Shown here: piece after piece, positions 46,004 to 58,154 of the stretch
Numbering within the stretch: position 1 is the first letter of the stretch
Layout: each line of letters starts with the position of its first letter
NCBI GenBank assembly: GCA_946183785.1
Contig: CAMHCS010000013.1
Span: forward strand, 1 to 64,000
From: an uncultured Selenomonadales bacterium
GTDB taxonomy: Bacteria; Bacillota; Negativicutes; Selenomonadales; Selenomonadaceae
Direction: 5' to 3'
Length of the DNA stretch: 64,000 nucleotides
The notes under the pieces: model-generated
Databases searched by the model: none
Told to the model about the DNA's origin: nothing
What the model saw: only the letters and a program-made list of their open reading frames with translations
Program-made: the position numbers and the translations under genes

Positions 46004-47374
46004 ATGGCAAACAACCCCGTTAAAATCACTGAAACAATCCTGCGCGACGCGCACCAGTCGCTTTGCGCGACCCGCATGCGCATCGGGCAGATGGTTCCTC
46101 AGCTTGAGGCGCTGGACGCCATCGGCTTCAACGCGCTGGAGGCCTGGGGCGGCGCAACATTTGACTCTTGCCTGCGCTTTCTCGGCGAGGATCCGTGGGA
46201 GCGTCTCGACACGCTGAAGGCCCACCTGAAAAAGACGCCGATTCAAATGCTGCTTCGCGGGCAGAACCTTCTTGGTTATAACCATTACTCAGACGACGTG
46301 GTGCGCGCTTTCGTGCGTCAGGCGTCGAAGCACGGCGTCGCAGTTTTCCGCATTTTCGACGCACTGAACGACATTCGGAACCTGACCACCGCCATCGACG
46401 AGGCGCTGAAGTGCCCCGAGAAGCCCCATGTCCAAGGCTGCCTCGTTTACACGGTCAGCCCGTACCACACGAACGAAACCTTCGTGGACTTGGCGAAGAA
46501 ACTCGAAGAGATGGGCTGCCACTCCGTCTGCATCAAGGATATGTCGGGCCTCTTGAAGCCCTATGTGGCCGAGGACCTCGTGAAAAAGCTCAAAGCCGCC
46601 GTCAAGGTACCCATCGAGCTGCATACGCATTACACCAGCGGCTTCGGCTCAATGGCTTATCTGAAAGCGATCGAGGCGGGCGTCGACATCATTGACTGCG
46701 CGCTGGCGCCTTTCTCCTGCGACACCTCCCAGCCCTGCACCGAGACGATGGTCGAGACGCTTGTCGGCACCGAACGCGACACCGGACTTGACCGTCAGAA
46801 ATTGATTCCCATCTCAAAGCACTTCACGAAAGTCAAGCAGGACCTGATCAAGGAATTTGACCTGAAAGGCTACTTCGACGTCAACCCGAACGTGCTCGAC
46901 TTCCAGATTCCGGGTGGTATGCTCTCGAACCTGACGAATCAGCTCAAGGAAATGGGTATGGAGGACAAATATCAGGACCTCCTCGACGAGATGCCCCGCG
47001 TCCGCGCCGACCTCGGCTTCCCGCCGCTCGTCACACCATCGAGCCAGATTGTCGGTACCATGGCCACTATGAACGTGATGATGGGCCAGCGCTACAAGAT
47101 GGTGCCGAAGGAAGTCAAGGACCTGGCCCGCGGCAAGTTTGGCCGCACACCGAAACCCATCGACCGCGATTTCCTCATCAACACCCTCGGGATTCCCGCA
47201 GAGGAGATTATCGACGACTGCGCGAAGGAGGACGCGAAGGAGAACACCGTCGCCCAGTTCCGCGAGGAGATGGCGAAAAAGGGATACGCCAACGCGCCCG
47301 AGGAGGACGTCCTCTCCTACGCTCTGTTCCCGCAGGTCGCTGAGGAGTTCTTCAAGAGCAAGGGCAAGATGTAA
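46004..47374 (+). CDS. Biotin-dependent carboxyltransferase subunit (pyruvate carboxylase B / oxaloacetate decarboxylase alpha type)
   Basis: This 456-residue protein has the HMGL-like carboxyltransferase barrel and the conserved helical domain, but no biotinyl domain. Motifs are ETILRDAHQSLCATRM with the metal Asp, the carboxylated-lysine site VCIKDMSGLL, and the ELHTHYTSGFG metal histidines. It moves CO2 between pyruvate/oxaloacetate and a separate biotin carrier. In propionate- or succinate-forming Negativicutes it could act in pyruvate carboxylation, transcarboxylation or sodium-pumping oxaloacetate decarboxylation. No partner subunit is adjacent, so I cannot choose. Confidence 0.9.
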   Translation: MANNPVKITETILRDAHQSLCATRMRIGQMVPQLEALDAIGFNALEAWGGATFDSCLRFLGEDPWERLDTLKAHLKKTPIQMLLRGQNLLGYNHYSDDVVRAFVRQASKHGVAVFRIFDALNDIRNLTTAIDEALKCPEKPHVQGCLVYTVSPYHTNETFVDLAKKLEEMGCHSVCIKDMSGLLKPYVAEDLVKKLKAAVKVPIELHTHYTSGFGSMAYLKAIEAGVDIIDCALAPFSCDTSQPCTETMVETLVGTERDTGLDRQKLIPISKHFTKVKQDLIKEFDLKGYFDVNPNVLDFQIPGGMLSNLTNQLKEMGMEDKYQDLLDEMPRVRADLGFPPLVTPSSQIVGTMATMNVMMGQRYKMVPKEVKDLARGKFGRTPKPIDRDFLINTLGIPAEEIIDDCAKEDAKENTVAQFREEMAKKGYANAPEEDVLSYALFPQVAEEFFKSKGKM

Positions 47375-47387
47375 TGTATAAAAACCA

Positions 47388-47416
47388 GAGCCCCCAACCT
47401 ACACGGTTGGGGGCTC
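47388..47416. terminator. Bidirectional terminator
   Basis: GAGCCCCCAACC and GGTTGGGGGCTC form a perfect stem between convergent genes; a T run follows on the minus strand. Confidence 0.75.
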
Positions 47417-47437
47417 ATCTATTGTCCAGTGATTCTT

Positions 47438-49090
47438 TTACTGCACGATTGCGCCGGTGCTGGCCGAAGTGGTGAGCTTCGCATAGCGGGCGAGGTAACC
47501 GGTCTTGATCTTCGGCTCAGGCTTTTTCCATGCCGCTTTCCGTTTCTGAAGTTCGTCATCGCTGATCTTGAGCTCCAGTTTACGGTTCGGGATGTCGATG
47601 GAGATGACGTCGCCGTCCGTAATCAGCGCGATTGGTCCTCCCTCCATCGCTTCCGGCGAGATGTGGCCGATGCAGGCACCCTGGCTTGCACCGCTAAAAC
47701 GTCCGTCGGTGATCAGGCCGACTTTGAGGCCCGCGCCGGTGATGGCCGCCGTCGGGTTCAGCATTTCCTGCATGCCGGGGCCGCCCTTCGGGCCTTCGTA
47801 GCGAATGACGACCACGTCGCCGTCGTGGATTTCGCCGCCCATAATCGCGTCGATGGCCGCCGTTTCGGAGTCATAGCATTTCGCCTTCCCCTCATAGACG
47901 AGCATGTCTTCGCTGACCGCCGACGCCTTGACGACGGCGTAGTCCGGACAAAGGTTGCCGCTGAGGATTGCAATGCCGCCCTCCTTGCGATAGGGATCGT
48001 CCACGCTACGGATGACGTCCGGACGCATAATTTTCGCGTCTTTGATCCGGTCGCCGAGTTTTCCGGTGACGGTCAGCGCGTCGAGGTGCAGCAGATTCTT
48101 TTTCGCCAGCTCGTTCATGACGGCAGAAATGCCGCCGGCCTCGTCGAGATCCTGCATATGGTGCTTTCCCGCAGGGCTGAGCTTCGTGATATACGGCGTA
48201 CGGCGGCTGATTTCGTCGAAGAGCGGCGCGGGAATCTCAATGCCCGCTTCATGGGCGATAGCCGTCAAATGCAGCACCGTGTTCGATGAGCCGCCGATGC
48301 CCATATCGGTCGTAATTGCGTTTTCAAAGGCCTCGCGGGTCAGGATGTCGCGAGGACAGATATTTTTCCGCACCAGTTCCATCACGACCGCGCCCGCGCG
48401 CTTCGCGAGGAGACGGCGCGCGCCCGTATAAGCGGCTGGAATCGTGCCGTTGCCGGGGAGCCCCATACCGAGGGCCTCAGTCAGGGAATTCATCGTGTTC
48501 GCGGTGAAAAGGCCGGCGCAGGAGCCGCAGCTTGGGCAGGCATGAGCTTCAAGCTCCGCCATTTCGTCGGCGCTGATCTTGCCCGCCGCGAATTTACCCG
48601 CGGCTTCAAAGCACTGACTGACGCTGACGTCCTGCCCGTGGAAACGGCCGGCAAGCATCGCGCCGCCGCTGACGACTACTGACGGGATATTGAGACGGGC
48701 CGCCGCCATCAGCATACCCGGCACGATCTTGTCGCAGTTTGGAATCAGCACGAGGCCGTCGAAGCCGCTGGCCGTGGCCACCGCTTCGATAGAGTCGGCA
48801 ATCAGTTCGCGGCTCGCAAGCGAGAATTTCATGCCCGTGTGTCCCATCGCGATGCCGTCGCAAACGCCGATGGCCGGAAATTCCAGCGGTGTACCGCCCG
48901 CTGCCGCCACGCCAAGTTTCGCGGCTTCGGTTATTTCTTTCAGATGCATATGACCCGGGATGACTTCGTTAAAGGAATTGCAAATGCCAATCAACGGCTT
49001 TTCGAGCTCCTCCGGCCCAAAGCCGAGAGCGTAGAACAGCGACCGGTGCGCGCAGCGAGTCGGTCCTTTTTTTACGGCGTCACTTTTCAT
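47438..49090 (-). CDS. ilvD: Dihydroxyacid dehydratase
   Basis: IlvD dehydrates dihydroxyacids in valine, isoleucine and pantoate precursor synthesis. The 550-residue protein shows cluster and active-site motifs [26 protein letters not shown] and [17 protein letters not shown], and the C-terminal [25 protein letters not shown] precedes ATG 49090; a longer frame begins at 49132. It stands alone, with no other ilv genes in the window. Confidence 0.97.
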   Translation of the reverse strand: MKSDAVKKGPTRCAHRSLFYALGFGPEELEKPLIGICNSFNEVIPGHMHLKEITEAAKLGVAAAGGTPLEFPAIGVCDGIAMGHTGMKFSLASRELIADSIEAVATASGFDGLVLIPNCDKIVPGMLMAAARLNIPSVVVSGGAMLAGRFHGQDVSVSQCFEAAGKFAAGKISADEMAELEAHACPSCGSCAGLFTANTMNSLTEALGMGLPGNGTIPAAYTGARRLLAKRAGAVVMELVRKNICPRDILTREAFENAITTDMGIGGSSNTVLHLTAIAHEAGIEIPAPLFDEISRRTPYITKLSPAGKHHMQDLDEAGGISAVMNELAKKNLLHLDALTVTGKLGDRIKDAKIMRPDVIRSVDDPYRKEGGIAILSGNLCPDYAVVKASAVSEDMLVYEGKAKCYDSETAAIDAIMGGEIHDGDVVVIRYEGPKGGPGMQEMLNPTAAITGAGLKVGLITDGRFSGASQGACIGHISPEAMEGGPIALITDGDVISIDIPNRKLELKISDDELQKRKAAWKKPEPKIKTGYLARYAKLTTSASTGAIVQ

Positions 49091-49166
49091 TTTCTTTCTC
49101 TCCTTAAATAAAATTATAAAGCGGAAGCGCAATATCGCGCTCCGCTTAGGTAAGACAGAAGAATTA

Positions 49167-50141
49167 TTAATTGAACGAGCCGAAAGGCGTAGTAAACCGA
49201 GTGAAGGTGCGCCCGCAGGAACAGGGCTGATCCAGACGCATGACCGTCTGACCCGTCCGATAGCGAATCAACGGAAGCGCCTCGGCGGTCAGGGACGTGA
49301 TCACCAGTTCTCCCATGCAGGCCGGATCGTTGATGATCGTGTCCCGCCCGAAAGCCGCCACCTCTGGATAGAAATAATCCTCCTGCAAATGATGGCCGAC
49401 GTGCTCCTTGCACTGGTAAAACATGCCGCTGGTGCCGAAAAACGAGGACGCGAAGAAATTGTAGACCTGCGTTCCCGTACGGTTCCGCATATGGATTTTC
49501 AACGGGTTTTGCAAATCTTCATTGAAGCAGAGAATCGTCGAAAGATTGAACTCCTTGATTTCCCTGCCCATAGCCTGGGCCTGGATAATCAGCCGCAGAA
49601 TGCGGCGGGCAGAGCTGACAATTATGCTGAGATACGTAGCATCCAAGAGCTTGAGCGCACGCTCGTATTCCGTACCTAAAGGCACGACGGTGGTGCCGAG
49701 CACTTCAAGCGCGTACTGGGTATCCATCAGACCGCTGTCCGCAAGGTCTCCGAGAATACCAACCACCGAAGCGCGGCTGATGTCCGCCGCCGCCAGTGCG
49801 CGCGTCATCATTTCGACGTTGCAGGCGATGTCCCTCGCCGTGTACATGCGGATCAGCGGTTTCGGATGTTCCCAGAGGCAGACGCGGGAAATCGCGCTGA
49901 AAGGAAGCGTGAGGAATTCATGCTCCGAATGCTCGTCTATTTCGCGCTCCGTCGTGAACGGTAGCTTCGTGATATCCTCCAAAGTGCGGATATCTTCCGG
50001 CTTCACGCCGGCGGCGTCGAATTTTCTTTTATAAATGCCGCTTTTCTCATATGCCCACGCCACCGTCTTTTTAAGACGTTGGAGCTGCATGGCGCGGAGC
50101 TCTTCCGGCGCCATCTGCTCCAGCTGCGGATTTGCAAACAT
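49167..50141 (-). CDS. Phenylacetate-CoA ligase-like protein, short and lacking the P-loop
   Basis: This 324-residue protein follows the PaaK pattern (about 430 residues): [31 protein letters not shown], and [20 protein letters not shown] with a CSCGR pair. Where active ligases have SSGTTGKPT, this one has [17 protein letters not shown], so the ATP phosphate-binding loop is missing. The C-terminal swivel domain is also absent. It is unlikely to adenylate an acid in the usual way. The start ATG 50141 is 26 bases past the cheR stop codon, so the two are probably co-transcribed. Its role is unknown. Confidence 0.75.
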   Translation of the reverse strand: MFANPQLEQMAPEELRAMQLQRLKKTVAWAYEKSGIYKRKFDAAGVKPEDIRTLEDITKLPFTTEREIDEHSEHEFLTLPFSAISRVCLWEHPKPLIRMYTARDIACNVEMMTRALAAADISRASVVGILGDLADSGLMDTQYALEVLGTTVVPLGTEYERALKLLDATYLSIIVSSARRILRLIIQAQAMGREIKEFNLSTILCFNEDLQNPLKIHMRNRTGTQVYNFFASSFFGTSGMFYQCKEHVGHHLQEDYFYPEVAAFGRDTIINDPACMGELVITSLTAEALPLIRYRTGQTVMRLDQPCSCGRTFTRFTTPFGSFN

Positions 50142-50167
50142 TCACCCACCGCCTTTGGTTGCTACGA

Positions 50168-50953
50168 TTATAACGGATGCTGATAGAAGAAGGGCTGGTA
50201 GTTGACATAGCCCATATTGCGGGCGTTCAGGATTGCCTCGGTGGCGCCGACGAAAAGAATTCCGCCCGGCTTCAGCGACGCGAAGAAGTTCCGATACAGC
50301 TTGTCCTTCGCTTCCTCGGTAAAGTAAATGACGACATTCCGGCAGAGGATCAGATCGAATCCCTTTTCAAACGGGTCCTTCAAAAGATTGTGCCGCTTGA
50401 ATTCGACGCATTGCTTGATCTCGTCCTTGATTGCATACCTGCCGTCGGACGTTTTCGTGAAATATTTTTCCTTGCGCTTCGGGTTAAGCGCTTTCAGCTC
50501 ATTTTCGGCATAGACGCCCTTTTTCGCCTTCGCGATGATCTCGATGTCAAGGTCGGTTGCGAGGAGGCGGTGCTTCTTGCCGGGGGTCAGGTCCTTCAGA
50601 ATCATCGTGAGGGAATAGACCTCCGCGCCGATGGAGCAGCCCGCGCTCCAGATATTGAGCGTCGGCGACCGCGTCAAAAGCTCGGGAATGATTTCCGTCT
50701 CCAGCTTGCCGAACTTGTCGGGCGTACGGAAGAACTCGGAAACGTTGATGGTCAGGTACTCAATGAACGCAGCAAATTCTTCCTTGTCCTGCGCGACATG
50801 GTCGAAATACGTCACGAAGGAATCAAAGCCGCCGCGCGTGACAAGATTGCTGATTCGACGCCTCATCTGGGCTTCCTTGTAAAGATCGAGGTCAATCTCC
50901 GTCTTTGCTTTAAGTTTCTGCTTAAACGTCGCCCAATCTTTTTCGTCCATCAT
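50168..50953 (-). CDS. cheR: CheR-type protein-glutamate methyltransferase
   Basis: This 261-residue protein has the CheR N-terminal helical domain (about 10-65) and an SAM-dependent methyltransferase domain (NIWSAGCSIGAEVYSL; LLATDLDIEIIAKAKKG; ILCRNVVIYF). CheR methylates glutamates of chemoreceptors. The full set of motifs suggests activity. No chemoreceptor or other che gene is nearby; instead it pairs with a degenerate CoA-ligase homologue, so it could belong to a non-motility signalling system (inference). Confidence 0.93.
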   Translation of the reverse strand: MMDEKDWATFKQKLKAKTEIDLDLYKEAQMRRRISNLVTRGGFDSFVTYFDHVAQDKEEFAAFIEYLTINVSEFFRTPDKFGKLETEIIPELLTRSPTLNIWSAGCSIGAEVYSLTMILKDLTPGKKHRLLATDLDIEIIAKAKKGVYAENELKALNPKRKEKYFTKTSDGRYAIKDEIKQCVEFKRHNLLKDPFEKGFDLILCRNVVIYFTEEAKDKLYRNFFASLKPGGILFVGATEAILNARNMGYVNYQPFFYQHPL

Positions 50954-51078
50954 AAACGATCGCTCCTTCTCAGTCGGGAAATGAGATACTGCCTTCTAAC
51001 TTTAGTAAATTCTACCTAAAACGGAAAAATCCTCTTTTTGCCGCAATATTTTTGAAGAATTTATTTTTCTCGTTCCCT

Positions 51079-52314
51079 TTATTTCACAAAATGGCTAAAA
51101 CTTCCTATAGTAATTGCTGGAAACGATTCGCGCAGCGCGTGGATAAACGGTTTCGCACCCAGCGTCCTGCCCTTGGCGGGCAGCATGGTGCCGAGAAAAA
51201 AGTCCGGGTCGAGGTTCAGGTTCCGTATTTGGACCATCTGCACAGGCAATCCGTGAAAAAACGCCTCCCACGCGGCGAGCTCCTCCTCCCTGTCGTTGAA
51301 ACCGGGAAAATAAAGGAGATTCAGCGAGACATAGACGCCGTGTGCAAGCGCATAGCGAATGGACGCCTTGACGTTTTCCAACGGGTAGCCCGCACGGTAA
51401 TACGCCTGATAGCTTTCTTCCCGCGCGCTGATAATGCTGACGCGCATCGTGTCAAGCCCCGCGTCGACGATTTTTTGTATGCCGTCGGTAAATCCGGCGT
51501 TCGTATTGATATTGATCTGCCCTCGGCCCGTTTGCGCACGAATCGAGCGAATACTCTCCGCGATGACGTCCGCCGCCAGCGAAGGCTCGCCCTCGCAGCC
51601 CTGACCAAAGCTGATAATGGCGTCCGGCGCCTCTGACAAATGATAGACGGCAAGCTCTGTCACCTCCTCCGCCGTCGGCCGGAACGTAATGCGGCTCTGC
51701 GGCGATGGGCAGCATTCAGCCGGCTGGAGCGAAATGCAGCCGAGGCAGTTCGCGTTGCAAACGGGAGAAACGGGAATTCCCGCCTCCCAACGATGATAAA
51801 AAAGATTCTGCGCGGTGCAGCAATGCCATTCGAGGGAGCAGTGCGCCAAATGCGGAACGAGCCGGTTGCCCGGGAATTTTTTCTTCAGCTCACGGACGTA
51901 CCGCTTCAATGCGCGGGTGTTGTATTTCATCGGGTCCCATTTGTCGTTTCTGTCGGTGTAAAGCGCCGCGGCGTACATTTTCCCTTTTCGGAGCGCCACC
52001 GCCGTATAGCCGAAAAGCGGCAGCACAGACGCGCCTTTCTGTTTTTGGAACGCAGGCAACATCAGCCGCGTATAGCCTGCGGGCAAAACGGCCGACACCG
52101 CACGGCCCGGCAGCGTCGTCAGGTTTCCGCTTTTATCGTAGCCGACGGCGCTTCGTTCCGGCAGGAACATCAGATCCGCGGCATCCGGCAACGGAATCAG
52201 CATATCTTCGGTCAGCCGGACGGTTCCCCCCCCAATTCGCGCCGCGGCCGCCATACCGGCCGCGAAGAAAATCTCCCCGTTCTCGTCCGCGTAAAGAGCT
52301 GTGATTTTAGCCAT
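51079..52314 (-). CDS. Radical SAM protein of unknown function
   Basis: This 411-residue protein has a Cys-rich segment before the cluster (HCSLEWHCCTAQN, 159-170), then the radical SAM motif Cys186-x3-Cys190-x2-Cys193 (VCNANCLGC). A QGCEGEPSL motif corresponds to the GGE region and TNAGFTDGIQKIVDAGLD to the barrel's later part. The first about 140 residues form a separate beta-rich domain. The start ATG 52314 overlaps the pth stop codon by 8 bases, showing coupling. GGAGAG precedes it. The substrate is unknown. Confidence 0.85.
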   Translation of the reverse strand: MAKITALYADENGEIFFAAGMAAAARIGGGTVRLTEDMLIPLPDAADLMFLPERSAVGYDKSGNLTTLPGRAVSAVLPAGYTRLMLPAFQKQKGASVLPLFGYTAVALRKGKMYAAALYTDRNDKWDPMKYNTRALKRYVRELKKKFPGNRLVPHLAHCSLEWHCCTAQNLFYHRWEAGIPVSPVCNANCLGCISLQPAECCPSPQSRITFRPTAEEVTELAVYHLSEAPDAIISFGQGCEGEPSLAADVIAESIRSIRAQTGRGQININTNAGFTDGIQKIVDAGLDTMRVSIISAREESYQAYYRAGYPLENVKASIRYALAHGVYVSLNLLYFPGFNDREEELAAWEAFFHGLPVQMVQIRNLNLDPDFFLGTMLPAKGRTLGAKPFIHALRESFPAITIGSFSHFVK

Positions 52315-52978
52315 CAAGCTTTCTCTCCGTTTCCGTCTGCTTCGCGCTTCCATCTGGTTCATCCTGCGCGTTCCCTGTTTCGGCATTTTTAGGTTTCTTC
52401 GGCTTTTTTTCTTTTTTCGGATTATATTTGTTCATCGCAAGGTCGATTCCCTCCGTCACAATGCACTCGACGGCGGGCAGCAGATAGTCGATGGCCTCCC
52501 GGATTTTTTCCGCGTCCTCTGCGGAGAACGGCGAAAGCACATGGCGGATTACCTGCTCTCGCCCGTGTACGGGGTGACCGACGCCAATACGGACGCGAGG
52601 GAAATTCTCGTCCCTCACATGATAGAGAATCGACTTCATGCCGTTGTGCCCGCCTGCGCTGCCTTTCTTTCGCAGGCGGATCGTCCCGACGGGCAAATCC
52701 ATATCGTCGTGGGCGACAATCAAGTCGCCCGCGTCGAGCTTGTACCACGAAAGCAACGGCCCAACGGCGCGCCCGCTCTCGTTCATATACGTCAACGGCT
52801 TCACCAGCAATATTTTTTCCGTGCCAAGCCGCGCCTCCGCCACAAGGGCGTCCTGCTTCAGGCGCCATGAAGCGGCGTCCCATCGCGCCGCCAAAGCGTC
52901 CGCCAGCATGAAGCCGACATTGTGCCGCGTCGCCGCGTACTCCGCGCCTGGATTCCCGAGCCCGGCGATCATCTTCAT
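52307..52978 (-). CDS. pth: Peptidyl-tRNA hydrolase
   Basis: Pth frees tRNA from prematurely released peptidyl-tRNA. The core (about 190 residues) shows AGLGNPGAEYAATRHNVGF with the catalytic His20, PLTYMNESGRAVG, and HDDMDLPVGTIRLRKKGSAGGHNGM. A basic, low-complexity tail of about 30 residues (KKEKKPKKPKNAET and onward) extends beyond the usual length. That tail contains the overlap with the next gene, a radical SAM protein. It is translated first in this two-gene unit. Confidence 0.96.
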   Translation of the reverse strand: MKMIAGLGNPGAEYAATRHNVGFMLADALAARWDAASWRLKQDALVAEARLGTEKILLVKPLTYMNESGRAVGPLLSWYKLDAGDLIVAHDDMDLPVGTIRLRKKGSAGGHNGMKSILYHVRDENFPRVRIGVGHPVHGREQVIRHVLSPFSAEDAEKIREAIDYLLPAVECIVTEGIDLAMNKYNPKKEKKPKKPKNAETGNAQDEPDGSAKQTETERKLDG

Positions 52979-53132
52979 ATCCTCATCCTCCCTTTTCTAT
53001 TGTATCATGAACTCGAAGCAGGGATAACCTTTTTCTTGCAATTTTTTTCACCCCGGCAAAGGATTCGGCAGGAAAAGCGGACGGCCGAATGGAATATAAC
53101 ATCATACGAAGCAGAAAGAAGGAGGGAACCTC

Positions 53133-53756
53133 ATGAACAACAAAGCCATGTACAACCTGTCCTACGGACTTTTCGTCCTGACGGCCCGGCAGGACGAAAA
53201 AGACAACGGCTGTATCGTCAACACGGTCGGGCAGGTCACGACGGAACCGAACCAAATCACCGTCGCGGTCAACAAGCTGAACCTGACACACGACATGATC
53301 GCCGCGACGAAAAAACTCACGGCGTCAATCCTGAGCGAGCAGGCAGATTTTTCTCTGTTCCAGCGCTTTGGCTTCCAGTCCGGACGCAACGCCGACAAAT
53401 TCCTGCTGTTTGACGGGAAGAAGCGCGTCGCCAACGACACCTTTGCGGTCACGCAGGGAACGAACGGCTATATCTCCGCCTATGTGACCCGGCAAATCGA
53501 CGTCGGCACGCACACGATCTTTCTCGCGTCCGTCACTGATATGGATATATGGGGCGACGCGCCATCGGCAACTTACGCCTATTACCAGTCGAACATCAAG
53601 CCAAAACCACAGCCTTCCAGCAAAGCTGCGCCGGGAAAAACAATCTGGCGCTGCCGGGTTTGCGGCTATGAATATGTGGGCGAAGAGCTGCCAAAGGATT
53701 TCATCTGCCCCATCTGCAAACACCCGGCGTCGGATTTTGAAAAAATATCCGGCTAG
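53133..53756 (+). CDS. Flavin reductase-rubredoxin fusion
   Basis: This 207-residue cytosolic protein joins an FMN-binding flavin reductase-like domain (about 1-150; MYNLSYGLFVLTARQ, NTVGQVTTEPN) to a C-terminal rubredoxin (about 167-207; RCRVCGYEYVGEELP, FICPICKHPASDF). All four iron cysteines are present. Such 'high molecular weight rubredoxins' carry electrons from NAD(P)H to flavodiiron oxygen reductases or superoxide reductase in anaerobes. A superoxide reductase gene is in the same window (15357), but not linked. It has a good ribosome site (AAGGAGGG) and is a single gene. Confidence 0.92.
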   Translation: MNNKAMYNLSYGLFVLTARQDEKDNGCIVNTVGQVTTEPNQITVAVNKLNLTHDMIAATKKLTASILSEQADFSLFQRFGFQSGRNADKFLLFDGKKRVANDTFAVTQGTNGYISAYVTRQIDVGTHTIFLASVTDMDIWGDAPSATYAYYQSNIKPKPQPSSKAAPGKTIWRCRVCGYEYVGEELPKDFICPICKHPASDFEKISG

Positions 53757-53785
53757 CAAAGCTGAAGAGGATTCACTTTTTTATC

Positions 53786-53814
53786 TTGACATTCTCCCGT
53801 CAATCGGGTATTCT
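53786..53814 (+). promoter_or_regulatory. Promoter of the metK riboswitch leader
   Basis: TTGACA (53786-53791) and TATTCT (53809-53814) are 17 bases apart. Transcription would begin about 15 bases before the riboswitch. Confidence 0.7.
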
Positions 53815-53835
53815 TAATACATAAAGCTGAATAAA

Positions 53836-53985
53836 GACTCATCAAGAGCAGTGGAGGGACTGGCCCGATGAAGCTGCGGCAACCATTGAGCAATCAAAAA
53901 GGTGCCAATTCCTTTAGGCGAAGCCTATAAGATGAGAGAAACGCGACCCGGCTCTCATCCCAGGAGCCGGGTTTCTTATTTGGAA
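53836..53985 (+). ncRNA. SAM-I (S-box) riboswitch with terminator, controlling metK
   Basis: The leader has the S-box core CTCATCAAGAG, GTGGAGGGACTGGCCCGATG, GCGGCAACC, GGTGCCAATTCC and a closing GATGAGAG. The closing strand (53931-53938) is exactly complementary to CTCTCATC (53952-53959), which overlaps the left side of the terminator stem CCCGGCTC/GAGCCGGG (53947-53971). SAM binding would hold P1 and let the terminator form; without SAM the antiterminator forms. This shuts down SAM synthesis when SAM is plentiful. Confidence 0.95.
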
Positions 53986-54071
53986 TTAGCCGGAATTTGC
54001 GCGGCGAGCTTTATTTGGCGAAGCAATGAGCGGGATTAACCGCGTGAAAACATTTTCAGGGAGGTATAAGC

Positions 54072-55262
<1,191 letters not shown>

Positions 55263-55298
55263 TCTCTGTTGCCAGAAATACAAATATATTCAAAAAGG

Positions 55299-55330
55299 AA
55301 ATGCCCCGCGAAATTGTCGCGGGGCATTTT
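55299..55330 (+). terminator. Intrinsic terminator after metK
   Basis: AAATGCCCCGCG and CGCGGGGCATTTT form the stem. Confidence 0.85.
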
Positions 55331-55345
55331 CAACTATTTGACTGT

Positions 55346-55507
55346 AGGAAGCACTGATTAAGTCAAGTCGTGGCCCTGTCGAGAGATTTTTTCGTCAGGC
55401 AAGGAAAAGTGCTCGAAGTCGTAGCAGAGCTACGTCGAGAGCACTTTGACGCAGCATGACGGAAAAAGACCCGTCAGGGGCGCGGCGGGACTTATTCAGT
55501 GCTTCCT
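55346..55507. repeat. 162-bp hairpin element, copy 4
   Basis: Ends AGGAAGC and GCTTCCT are flanked by GT on both sides rather than TA. The sequence is nearly identical to copies 1 and 3, with differences such as GAGAGATTTTTT in place of GAGGGATTTTTT. It lies between the metK terminator and the ftsH stop codon. Confidence 0.9.
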
Positions 55508-55552
55508 GTAAGTAATCATATGCTGTCATCGCCGTAAAAGGTACGGAGAACA

Positions 55553-57541
<1,989 letters not shown>

Positions 57542-57614
57542 AGATTATGTCCTCCTTCCCCGTTCGGGGCAAAACACTTCGAAATATTATATCATCAAAC
57601 GGGGAATCCTACAA

Positions 57615-58154
57615 TCAGGAATATATTTCCGGCTTCAATATTCCGATGCAGGGAAGATTACGGTAATACTCGGCGTAGTCGAGGCCGTAGCCGACGAGGA
57701 ATTCGTCCGGCACTTCCCAGCCGCAGTAAGATATTTTTACCTCAACCTGGCGCCGCGCGGGTTTCGAAAGCAACGCGCAAAGACTGAGACTGGCGGGCTT
57801 CCGCGTTTGGAGCAGCGCGAACAAATTGCTCATCGTGACGCCGGAATCGATAATGTCCTCGCAGATGATCACATGACGATCCCTGACGTCCGTGTCGAGG
57901 TCCTTCCGAATTTTGACCGTGCCGCTGGTCTTTGTGCCCGAGCCATAGCTCGAGACGACCATGAAATCAAGCTGCATCGGCGTTTCAATCTTGCGGATGA
58001 GATCCGTCGTAAACGGGGACGCTCCCTTCAAAATGCCGATGACCAACGGTTTTTTCCCCGCGTAGTCCCGCGTGAGTTCCGCCCCGAGCTCCGCCACCCG
58101 TTTCGCAATCTGTTCCTCTGTGAAAAGCACGCTCTTCAAATCATCTGTCATCAT
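57615..58154 (-). CDS. hpt: Hypoxanthine phosphoribosyltransferase
   Basis: Hpt salvages hypoxanthine and guanine to IMP and GMP. The 179-residue protein has the PRPP-binding loop VIICEDIIDSGVTM and the purine-contacting VPDEFLVGYGLDYAEYYRNL. Start ATG 58154 is 7 bases from GGGGAG and overlaps the tilS stop codon by 14 bases, showing coupling. It shares the classic tilS-hpt-ftsH order of Firmicutes. Confidence 0.96.
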   Translation of the reverse strand: MMTDDLKSVLFTEEQIAKRVAELGAELTRDYAGKKPLVIGILKGASPFTTDLIRKIETPMQLDFMVVSSYGSGTKTSGTVKIRKDLDTDVRDRHVIICEDIIDSGVTMSNLFALLQTRKPASLSLCALLSKPARRQVEVKISYCGWEVPDEFLVGYGLDYAEYYRNLPCIGILKPEIYS

